Source: Strigamia acuminata (taxonomy: Eukaryota > Arthropoda > Chilopoda > Geophilomorpha > Linotaeniidae). Taken from it: a stretch of 64,000 nucleotides of DNA. Under the pieces are notes generated by a model. The model was not told the DNA's origin and made no database searches. It saw nothing but the letters and a program-made list of their open reading frames with translations. A program made the translations under genes and the position numbers. The DNA lies in the NCBI GenBank assembly GCA_949358305.1, contig OX442321.1, positions 5,355,605-5,419,604 on the forward strand. Direction: 5' to 3'. This document shows, piece by piece, positions 37,301 through 49,600 of this stretch (within the stretch, counting starts at the first letter, position 1; the number at the start of each line of letters is the position of its first letter).

Positions 37301-40300
37301 AGTGCTTGTCCCTAAACGCGTATTGACTTATATCTTCGAGAGGTAAATAATGACAAGATGCGTAGTATGAATTTGGCATCAAGATACTGGGTGCAAACTG
37401 TAGGTCTGTGCGATTTATTTTCAATGTAAATATGAATGTGATATGCCAATGCCCGACGTATTCACACGATTGCAATATACCATATTTCAAATGCAATATA
37501 TCGCAGTATTTGAAAAATATGGCAAAAAATTGTAAATCCTAGATTGCAATACTGTGATATATTATTTGTAGCTTGTTTTGTAGACAGAATGGGTTGTGTG
37601 TAGATATATAGCTGTATTATTGTTACATCCAGTTGGTTGCTGCAAAAATTCCCCATTAAAGTGAATACAGTTTGTTTTGGTAAGCAGCGGAATTTAAAGG
37701 TCGTAGGAAGAGAAATAAAAAATTTCTCTAATCTCTAACCTGGAAAAAGGTTAGGTAACATTTTTAACTGTTAAACTTATTATTTTAATTATTTTAAAGC
37801 ATTGTTAAACTTCTAACCGAGCAGTAATTGTTTTGCCATGACGATTTTCAAAAGTTTATAAATACTGTCACTAGATGACGGTATTTTTACGCCATCGATG
37901 ACAAACGAGCAGGTGAATTCAAGCACAAATATGCGATTTTAGCATGGTTTTATGCGTTATGCTGGGCGCACACATACCGCGATTTTGCGTCGCGTTGCCA
38001 TTGCGCATGCGCAGGTGACGTCATTTCCTTCGCGCCGGTTCGAAATCTACTTTTGGAAATCGTACTTGTCCCAAGTACTATTTCGCCCGCGATTCATGTC
38101 GCAGCCAATCCGTGAGCTGTTTGAAATGACGTCATTTCATCAACATTTTCGGTTGCTGTGTGAATGCTGTGGAATGACGTCATAAGATTGAATTCGCAGA
38201 GCTGAAATAGCTACATGTGTGTAGCATTGCGCGCGACTTACAGCGCGATTTCGCTTGCGAAATCGCGACGCGACGCGAAATCGCGGTATGTGTGCGCCCA
38301 GCATTAGTGACGAAGGAGATGTTGACATTGCACGTATGAACTGCACGTATGACATGAAATCCCAGAATGCATTGCACAAAATGGTTCTTTTTTTCAAATG
38401 GTAAAAACACTATTTGATCATGTAAAACCACTAATACTAGATTATTGCTTAAGTTTTGCAGAAAAAAATACTCTATAACCTTTTTTAAGGTAATTTCAAA
38501 CAGATTAGAGAAATTTTTCATTTCTTTTCCTATGACTTTTAATGCGCATATACATCATGCCCAGAACCACTTCAACAGTTTACGATATTCGATTGCGATA
38601 TGCAAATGCGACATTGTAATTTTAATATTGCAAAGCGATATATTGCAATATCGCACAGGCCCTAGCCACAACTAATTTGGTTTTGCGTCATTACCATTCT
38701 GTGCACAGAGTGCAGCCTACTTTTACAAGGAAGTGGATTTACATTTACATGAGACGAGACGTAAGGCTATAAATTGCGATGGTTTGTGCATCGCATTTTA
38801 AAGAAGTTTTTGAGAGGAACAAATGAAGAAGGTCTTGCAGAGTTTGCATTTAGGGATATGTACTTTAATTAAGTCGTCTGCTATTGGCTCAATGTCGAGT
38901 ACAAGGGTTGCGCACTTGAGTTTGATAAACAAGTTGTCATCACCTTAAAGTTGCAATTGCGAAACAAGTGTCGCGTATGAAAGCAATGAAAGCAATTTAG
39001 TCGGGGACATGCGGACATTTTTATCCCTTTGCAAAATGGATCGTGGGGTTAGGCTTAAATGAATACGGCAAATGAAAACAAGGAAATTTAAAATTATTAA
39101 TAAAGTCGGAAATTATTTTGAAATAAATTCGCCAAAACGGCGCAAGGAACAGAAATTTGCACAAAATTTTAATACAAAGGAAATTTTTTTTTCTTTTCAA
39201 GTACGGCCGGATTAATGTTTCGCGGGGCCCATGAATCAGGAGTGGATTTATGTGTTTTCGCAGTTCTCTAAGGAGAAGGGCCCCTAGGGGCTGTGGGGCC
39301 CATAATTTCAAAAGAAAAATTTTTGGTTCAAAATTTTTTTTTTAAAAGATTATTTTTTGGATATTTTTTTTTTTTAATTAGGGCCTCAAAAAATGGCTGC
39401 GTGAAGTGCCCCCCCACGACTAGAAATGCGTTTCTGCCGTGAATGTTAGGAAATGATATCTTTACATTTTCATGCAAAAAGAATGAATTTGCAGGTGGAA
39501 AAATGCATTTGCAGGCGGAAAAATGCATTTTTATGGGAAGTAAATTTATTTTTAGCTAAAAAATTGTCTTTTTATGCAAACAATGCATTTTCATGCAAAA
39601 GAATGCATTTTCACGCAACAGGTAACACAAATCATTTTCCGACAAAATAATAAATTTTCTTGTGGAAAAGATGCATTTTCATGTGAAAAAATGCATTTTC
39701 ATGCAAAAAAAAAATGCATTTTTATGTGCCAAAATGCATTTTCAGTATATTTTCACGTGCCAAAATGCATTTTTAGTGCATTTTCATGTGCCAAAATGCG
39801 TTTTCAGTGCATTTCCATGTGCCAAAATGCATTTTCAGTGCATTTTCATGTGCCAAAATGCATTTTTAGTGCATTTCCACGTGCCAAAATGCATTTTCAG
39901 TGCTTTCCATGTGCCAAAATGCATTTTCAGTGCATTTTCATGTGCCAAAATGCATTTTCAGTGCATTTCCACGTGCCAAAATGCATTTTCAGTGCATTTC
40001 CACGAGCCAAAATGCATTTTCACACACAGAATTGCATTTCTAGAGAAACGCATGCGGTTTTATCTGAAAAAGAAAATCCGTTTTCTACATGCACAATGAG
40101 GCTCTTTAAAATCGGGGGCCCGTGGCATTTGCCCCTTGCCTCTCCAATTTAGCCCTGACCTGAGGGGCAATGAAGCCATTTGTTTTAAATGCGCCCTTGA
40201 TGAAACGCGCACTTCCTTGATACAGAGCGGTCGTTTTTAATGCGCCACTACTACTGGACTGTGGCCGCAGTGGGCTGCAGCAACCCTTAAAGAAATTCCA

Positions 40301-40568
40301 GCCTTTATTTCTATCTATATTCAACAACAGGCTGTTGAAAAACGATTTTGATGCCAATATGGAATCAGAAACTTGCACCAACGACAGCTGGCCCCATCTC
40401 TTTTATTACAAGATTTACGATTGTGTCAAGTACTCGCATGTTGTGATATGTGCACATTGACTTTAATTATTGAGCATAATGTAGTGGTGGCGCGAGCGAA
40501 TATCTAAATTGAGACGCGGTGGATAACAACATAGACCTCGGCCTCGCTATCGATTGATTCGTAGAAAT

Positions 40569-40601
<33 letters not shown>

Positions 40602-43600
40602 GAAAAATATTTTTTTTTTTGGATAAAACTTATTTGAAAAGAAGTTTTATCAGTAATTGTGTGAGAGAGAAAAAAAAAGTTGGTGTCAATTTTTTTTTTT
40701 TCTTTCATTTTTCATGAAAGCGCATATAGTGAACGCTCATGTTTGGAAACACTTATAGAGTGGCGCCGTCAGATGTAACTCAATTTACTCGGCGTCTTGA
40801 ATACATTAGAGACAACGACAGGAAATTTTTTAACTCATAATTTCTGTTTTGGCTTGTTAAAAGGGAAAGGGGGAAAGTTTTTGTTTTTGTTTTCCCTTTG
40901 TGTTTTCTGTGCAGCGGGAGAGCCGATCTTTATGTAAATCTGTGATGTGAATGAAAACAAGCAAAAGAGAATGAAAATGCAAGTTAGGAAAGTAATGAAA
41001 TGTTATTTTTTTTGTTTTTTGTTTTTTGTTTTTTAGTTTCGTCAGCTCGAGGCCGGAATCGACTTTCAAATGTCACTTCAGCCAAGATACAACTTCGTAC
41101 GGGTCCAGGAGGACCAATGTCCACGCGTCCAGAGAAAGTCTTCGAATCGATTCCAAGGTTCTGGTCTTTGTCGAAACACAGTATTCGAAACTCGGGAGAG
41201 AAATATGCGAGCTTTTGGAAGCAAATCGAATGAAGTATTATTATTATTATCATTATTATTATTATTATTATTATTATTACCGTAAATGCTTTAATAGAAT
41301 GCGGAATGCCCATTCAATGCAGTATTTTTTACAACGCTGGTCTAAATTGACAAAACGACTGAATTCAATATCTAAATTGACAAAACGACTGAATTCAATA
41401 TCTAAATTGAACAAAACGACTAAAATAAATGTCTAAATTGAACAAAACGACTAAAATAAATGTCTAAATTGAACAAAACGACTAAATCAACTGTCTAAAT
41501 TGAACAAAACGACTAAATTAAATGTCTAAATTGAACAAAACGACTAAAATAAATGTCTAAATTGAACTAAACGACTAAAATAAATGTCTAAATTGAACAA
41601 AACGACTAAAATAAATGTCTAAATTGAACAAAACGACTAAATCAACTGTCTAAATTGAACAAAACGACTAAATTAAATGTCTAAATTGAACAAAACGACT
41701 AAAATAAATGTCTAAATTGAACAAAACGACTAAAATAAATGTCTAAATTGAACAAAACGACTAAAATAAATGTCTAAATTGAACAAACCGACTAAAATTA
41801 TGGTAAAAATCTAGGTTTTCTCAGTATAACACCTCCATTCTATTAGAGCATTTACGGTATTACTTCTAACAATGCGGATTGTGCACTAAGGGATGGAAGA
41901 ATGCAGTGGTGAAAGCGCCATACTGCAAAATCTGCAATGCGCGGTGCCCATGGCCACGAAGGACCCTTGAGCGCCCAAAGCCAATTGGAGATTTGGAGGA
42001 ACCGTGTCCTGATTTTTAATACAAATGGGCCCTTCTAGTCTTTCACTATAGTCTGCAAAATTCCAGTCTATGCACGCATAAACACATCACATAGATGATT
42101 TTTAGAAATAACTAGTCGTGACTTGCGCACCACACGCTGTGTAATTAAAATGAATAAGTAGTAATAATAAAATCCAATAGAATTCAACAAAATTTAGCTT
42201 TTATGTTTGAATTTGACATTATGATACTGGACGCAGATTGTAGGCTTGTGTGCTTATTTTTCTATTCGTATGTGAATAATGAATGCTCGTATGGTTAAAA
42301 AATACATTGACATTATATTGCAATGTATTGGGTTTTACGAGAATGCATTTTGTAATACATTTTTCATGCTGTTGGTTTGCTTGCAAATGATATTACACAC
42401 AGAAAGGATGTTTATGCAAAAAAAAATCGGTTTATGCAGTAAAATATATAGAAATATGCAAAAAAAATCGTTTTATGCAGTAAAATATATAGAAATATGC
42501 AAAAAAAATTGTTTTATGCAGTAAAATATGCAAAAAGAATCGTTTTATGCAGTAAAGTACATAAAAATATGCAAAAAAAAAATTTACTCCAGTGAAATCA
42601 AGTATTAGGGAGTTATAAACAATGTGTGCATGGTGCATATCGTAATATAAATGTATAAATCGTGTTTTCTGACAAACATGGCGATTTATGCATTTACTTT
42701 ACGATTTTTTTTGCATTTACGGCAGTTTTGACCGCTCTATGCACTAAAATATTTTTCTATGCATTTATGCATTTATCCTTTCTCCAACGTTAATACATTT
42801 TACAAAATATATTACGAAATGCGTTCCCAATATATTTGTCAAATATGAATGCATTTTCAAAATGCATTTTTTCAATTGTATTATGAAACGCATTATTTAG
42901 TGTACAAATAATATACTTAATTAAGTGAAAAGCAATATATTTCCAATGTATTTCCAATGTATTTCCAATATATTTCCAATATATTTCCAATATATTTCCA
43001 ATGTATTTCCAATATATTTCCAATATATTTCCAATATATTTCCAATATATTTCCAATATATTTCCAATATATTTCCAATATATTTCCAATATATTTCCAA
43101 TATATTTCCAATGTATTTCCAATGTATTTCCAATATATTTCCAATATATTTCCAATATATTTCCAATGTATTTCCAATATATTTCCAATATATTTCCAAT
43201 ATATTTCCAATATATTTCCAATATATTTCCAATATATTTCCAATATATTTCCAATATATTTCCAATATATTTCCAATATATTTCCAATATATTTCCAATA
43301 TATTTCCAATATATTTCCAATGTATTTCCAATGTATTTCCAATATATTTCCAATGTATTTCCAATATATTTCCAATATATCGCAACGCAGAAATGCAAGC
43401 CATCTCTCGTTAAAACGCAAGTTGCGGCCAACTGCTTTGTCTGCAATGCAGTTGGCGAGTGTTAGTGGATTTGGTTGATTTTCTCAATTGATTAAGGAAA
43501 TAGTTAATTGGTGCGTTGAAATGAGATTAACCGGCGATTTATTCGTGCAAGGCTTTCTTTTTGATAGGCCCATAAACAAATCGTGGCAGGAACTAAGAGG

Positions 43601-46600
43601 AAAAATCAATGAGCATAGTTGAGTGCGCTTGCAAATTGCACACTTTGATAGAGAAGAGAATTGCGAGTGGATTCTTTTCATTAGGTCAAATCGATGAGCA
43701 CAGTTTAGATGTGTGAGAAGAGGGCAAATGAAATTAGTGGTGCTCAATCCGAATTGTTGGACGCCCCATTGATACGAATTAAAAATGACTGTTGCATTCA
43801 TTTAATCTCTTCTTCTATTTTAAGGTACAAAGTGGAGATTCCAGGCAAGTCGCTTCCAATTTTGACCAACTTGGATAAAGGCAAATACTCGGTGGTTGTG
43901 TTTGAAAATTTGGACAAATACATCAACATGGACAAGTGGAATAGGGAACTGCTTGACAAATATTGTCGCGAATATAAAGTGGGAATCATCGGATTTATTC
44001 CGTCCAAAGAGGAGAGTCTGGTAGGAGCGCAAGTGAAAGGTGAGAAAATGTTCGATGGCGTGCCATCCACTTATTCTTTTCAAGTTGAAAAATCAAGTTT
44101 GACACCAGAAGGATGTTTCAACGTGTATTAAAAATAATTGATAGAATCAGTATCACAATTGGTTTAAATGATTTGATCAAATTCAAACTGTGCATCGCAT
44201 TCTGAGCATGCATTTAACCACAGACCTAAATACACTGGACTGCGAACTGAGGGATTGTGGGTAAGAAGCGGATGCTTCTGGTTAGTGGTAAAACTAAATT
44301 TTTTTTCACTTCCTGTCAATGTTATGGCTGCCTGAAATCAGCATACAAACAAAATTTTCGAACGATGGTTAGCAAATACTGCGTGGTTTTGAATTGTGAG
44401 GTATATTTATTTAAATATACCGTAACTAAGGAAAAAAATGCAAAAACCGAGAAATAACGATTAAATGAGGGGAAAACGAGAGAAATAACGATTAAATGAG
44501 AGAAAAACGAAAAATAGGATTGAAATTGGTAGAGCAAGATGCGAAACAGGAAGTTGGAGAGCATTCATGACGTCACTTCATCCCAACAATGCTTCCTCCT
44601 CCTGTCACAAGCTGGGTGCCATTTGCAGTGCGCAGTCCAGTAGTATTTAGGTCTGTGATTTAACGGTGTAAATTGTAGGACCCCATTTGCGATCGCCAAA
44701 TTTGCGAGCGCTAAAATTGGTTCTAAATTTGCGACGTTCTAAATTTGCGATGAATTAAAAATAAAATAACCCTAGCTGCAACAATTCCGCAGCGTATCCG
44801 CAAGTGTGAACCAAGCTTAATGGTAAATCCGCCTTTGGGATAAGGCTACGGAGTCCTGACCTCACGTGCTGGAAAATTATGTTTGCAGTGTCCAAAAATG
44901 TTCTTTGAATTGTTCATTTAGTCACAAAATGCGCTTTTTACACGCAAAAACGTACGTTTTCTTTATATGACATTTGGCATAGAAATACGTCGAGTCAATT
45001 TGATTTGTAATGTTGGCTTTACACGGAAATGACGCCATTTTTCAACGACGCTGCAGTGTCCCTATTGGCCGTTTATCACACAAATTGTCCTTCCTTTCTG
45101 GCAAGAAAACTGTCAAGTATATGAAACCCGGCTTTAGTGGATCGCAGCGAAGCTTTATCGATGAAAAATCGAGATTTTATGATTTTTTTTTTTTAAAAAC
45201 AAAAATTCAAAAATATAACTGAAATTGATGTCCACGCACGGGGGCAGGGCCCTCGAACAGCCATAATTTAACAAGAAAAAAAAGAAAAAAAGTAATAAAA
45301 TCTAAGTAAATATAAAGCCGGCGTGGTTGCAGAGGTGGTTAAGCACGGGGGTTGGCAGTTATTTTGGTCAGAGGACCACTTGAAGAGACTGAGAGCAATC
45401 ATGACCGGGCAGTCTACGTAATAATCGAAGTTTAGAGGTCGTAAATGTCGGGGGAGGGGAACTGCGACGAGTCTTTGTTTGTGTAATCCCAACGTGGCTT
45501 GATTGATGGCGGCGTAGGAAACAATTAGGCAATTATGCTTAATGCTTCTCCTTTAACGACCGTTGGAGAGAGAGGGGAAAGTCTTGCGCGGCGTTTTGGC
45601 ATTCAAGACTCGCAGTTTTCACCATTTTTTAATATTCCCTGGTGATAAAAAGAGGTATTTTGTGTGCAATTGATCACATTTTGTCCATCGCTGGAAGAAA
45701 ACTGCAAGAAAATGGGTTGGAATTGGTTTTACCAGAGGAAAAATTGGAAAATTGAAACGCCTCGTTGTGTCGCGGGTTTGTCTGTGGGGGGATTAGTTTG
45801 CACTTTGCATTGCATGTTTTGAGGATTCTTTGACGTTGGATTGATTCTTTGAGTAAATAACTGAGATTTTTCTCATTTTCCGCTCGCTGGAATCACTGTT
45901 TAAGCTCAAGATTTCAACTGGCGCATCTAGAGGGCGCGAGGAGGAGAAAACACGATTTTGAAAAAAAGAAATTTGTTTGGAATTTAATCAGGGGTGCGTA
46001 GAAACCGCGCGGCACGGTCTAGGGGGTAGCGGTGGGTAATTTGGGCCAGAAATTTAAGTTTTTTAGATGTTCTGAAGGTTATTATTACAATTTGGGTACT
46101 TGATTAGGGACAATTTTCAGGTCAGTTAGTTAAAGCGCCGTTTAAGTTTTTTTTAGTTTGCTACTAATTTTATAGAGGGCTAGTTGTGAACAGTAATAAT
46201 AAAAAAAATTTTATCAACTAGTGGTGGGTTTAAACACTACTGGTATAAGCGAAAAGCTGTTAACTAAAGCGCTCTTTATTAAGGCGGCGAAGCCAGCTTA
46301 ATAATTTTGCTGGAGTTTTAAGGGGCAGAAAATTTCCATTTAGTATAATTAATTAAATGTTTGTCAAATGACTTCAAATTTCTTCTGAGATAAAGTTCAG
46401 TATACGGTAATATAAACAGAATCAGAAATTTTGAGAAAAAGACACTGCATAGAAAAAAAAAATTCAAGAAAGGGGTTGTCCCTAAATGCTAGGTTCACAC
46501 TAGGGGCGACTCAACGCAACGCAAGGAAAAATTAGTCAAATGCAACGCAGAGTGTGGTCACACTGTAGGGCACGTCTGAACAGATCTGAAACAATTGATA

Positions 46601-49600
46601 TTGCGTCTGGACAATCAGATGGTCTCAATGAAACCTGGAATTGGATCTAGTTCTAGAACTAGCTCCAGAATCCGAAAATGGCGGCCTATTTGCATGTGGC
46701 AAAGTCTTTCCAACCAGACGTGAATCGACGAGAGTTGGAGTCGATCGTGATTGGTTGGCCGCAAGACCTTTCCTTGCGTTGCGTCACTTACTTCAACTTG
46801 GAGTTGAAGCAGGAATTGGCGTCAACGTCAAGAATTTTTGGACGCAAACAGCTTGCGTTGCGTCATTTTTCTTGCGTTGCGTCTAGTGTGAACACAAGTG
46901 TTAACCTACCTTTATGCCTCCGAGGGTTAAGCCAATTTCCTACACTTTGGACATCTAAAAATGGTTTTAAGCTCGTTTTGGGTGTGGTCTAGTCAAAGCA
47001 ATACCGCTAAAACGGGGTGATACGGTAAGAAAGGTCTATACCCTTGTTCGACTCAAAAAGGACACCCTCTCCCATTGGCCGAGCCGCATTAATCCTGACT
47101 CCAGTCTGTATTACTACGACTAGGAGAAGTAGTTTTTATTTTTATTTTGTTTTGTGATTGCTATGACCATTTTTATAAAGAAATGTTAATTCCTTTTATA
47201 AAATAAAGTTCTATGCAGATATAAATGCAAAACTCATGTTTGTTCTGTTTATCGGTTATTTTGTCTGGAAAGCACAGAATTTTGAAATTTTGGCCGTTAC
47301 CTAGGCAATCGATTACAATGTCTGTACATTGTAATGCATTTCTGGTGTTTGGGTCTATATTTTTGGATCACTACACCAGTGGATTGGCTCGGCCAATGGG
47401 AGAAGGTGTCTCTTTTGAGTCGAACAAGAGTACAGAGACATCTCTGAATTTAACGAGAACGGGTTAAATTTGCATGGGAAGCGTGAACTGTCGAGTTACT
47501 ATTGGAGGTTTACAAAAGTTCAATTGTTTCTTGTGCCACTTTAATCAAGCGATGAGTTAAAGTTTGATTGTGCGATTTGTTATTTTGTTTCCTCTTCCTG
47601 CTGGATGCTTTCACTAAACTTATTTATGACGCCGGTCGATCGAGCGTGACGGAAAGCGAGATAACTGCAACCGCTGCACGTTTGATTGTATCTTCTCAAC
47701 GGGATCCAACGCGTGTAAATTGTTTACACATTTTTCTATCGGTTGATCACAGTTACCAACTACCCTTGTTTTTTCATATATAATTCAGTCGCGACAAAAA
47801 TTTCATTCACTTCGAATGCACCAACACGTGTGCATCATAACTAAATAACTGCATTAATAACTGTATTGGAAGCCATTTTGGAGACTAGCCTAGATTAAGT
47901 TGGCGCGATATTGCCGACAATATTGGTATAATGTTTATATGTGGTGCCACCAGGACGACGCTAATTTTGTTTCGTCAACTCCCAGTGTCATATTGCTGTG
48001 TCTCCTCCGTGCGTAACCTTTTACTCTTAGTCTGAATAACGAAACCCATGTGTAGAAAGAAGTGCTGCGTGTTGCTGGCTAATTATTTTTCTCAAGATTA
48101 TTAAGAGACAAATGGGTGGATATACGTTATGTTGTTTACTGAAAACTTTAAATGTTTGAGGGAAACTATTTGTTTGGTTTTTCGCGCATTTGCACGCGGA
48201 ATTTGGGTATTGTGCAAGTGCCGAAGTTGGTTGGAATGATGGAGGATAGTTTTGTTGAGTATAATGATGTATCGGGAAGATCAGACGCGGTTTTTTTTCA
48301 CATGCGCGCAGGGAAATTGACCATAATGCAAATACTAAAGTTGCTGAGCTCGAAGAGAGGATCATTTTGGTGTTTAACGTGAGGTATATCCACTTAGAGT
48401 TGAACTGTTTCCGCTCACAGGGCTGGATTAAGAGTTGAAGGGTCCAGAGCACTTATACTAGAAGGGGTAAAAAGGGGGATATGAGGATTCAGAAGTACCA
48501 TCTTCACATTTTCAAGCAAAAAAATGCATTTTTACGAGAAATGAATTAATTTGGAGCTGAAGAAATTGCATTTTTACACGATAAAGGCATTTACTAGCAA
48601 AATAATACATTTTCAGGTAAAATAATGCATTTTTAGGCAAATTAATGCATTTCCAAGCAAAATAATGCATTTTTAGGCAAAATAATGATGAATTTTCAAG
48701 CAAAATATGCATTTCCAAGCAAAGTATTTGCATTTCCAAGCAAAATATGCATTTCCAAGCAAAATATGCATTTCCAAGCAAAATAATGCATTTATATATG
48801 AAAAAAAATGTATTTTTGAATAAAAACATGCATTTTCATGCAAAATAATGCATTTATATATGAAAAAAATGTATTTTTGAATATAAATATGCATTTCCAA
48901 GCAAAATAATGCATTTATATATGAAAAAAAATGTATTTTTGAATATAAATATGCATTTCCAAGCAAAATAATGCATTTATATATGAAAAAAAATGTATTT
49001 ATATATGAAAAAAAATGTATTTTTGAATAAAAACATGCATTTTCAATTTTTCATGCAAAATAATGTATTTTTATCTGAAAAAAATGCATTTTATGCGGCG
49101 GACCCGGGGTAATTGATACGTGAATCCTAATATTTAATTTGTTGGAACATCTTGGAAAAGTTATAAAATAGTTTTTACGTCTCGAAACGCGAAATTTCTT
49201 TCCCAGTTGTAAGCATCACTGAAAAACACTTAAAGTGATGTTGTTACATTTGATCCCAGCACTTCCTGTTTTGAGCGAAATGAAAAGCTTCTTCAGCTGA
49301 GCCCAAGTTTAATGCATCGCCTAGGAAACCGGTGTTTGCTCTATTCTTGTTAATTCATCTTAATTCGCCAGGTTGGATTGAAATTTGTCTTCATTAAATT
49401 TGGCGATTTAATTAATTTGTCAAGTGAGCTTCTTAATTTACATTTGCAGATGACGAGCAGAAGCTGCGCAGAGGCTGAGCAGCTTGAAAAGTGTGCGAGT
49501 CATCCAATTTGGAGTCGAGACGAAACGAGTTAATTTTTCTCGTCAAATCCCGACTACTCGCGATATTAATGAGCAGCGTTTTTGTGACACCCGAAAAATA

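Larger units (their letters stand above)
37402..38663. mobile_element. Outer hAT-like element (GTGCGATATTGCAATA type), triple nest
   Basis: Left end GGTCTGTGCGAT, right end ATATTGCAATATCGCACAGG, with internal ATTGCAATA/GCGATATG words. It resembles the abundant hAT-type elements with CTGCACGATATTG ends known in fish. It contains the element 37693-38543, which itself contains 37960-38303. Confidence 0.6.

Noticed and set aside
39574-40152. 192-codon ORF rich in His, Phe and Cys (AKMHFQCI repeats)
   Set aside because: Runs through a 31-bp minisatellite inside a transposon; the 31-residue period comes from the DNA repeat.
42790-43478. Five overlapping ORFs of 150-220 codons on both strands with [11 protein letters not shown] or [11 protein letters not shown] repeats
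   Set aside because: They are the translation of an 11-bp satellite that happens to lack stops in every frame; not genes.
45315-45350. tRNA-Ser/Leu-like 5' half (GTGGTTGCAGAGGTGGTTAA)
   Set aside because: No B box or acceptor partner downstream.
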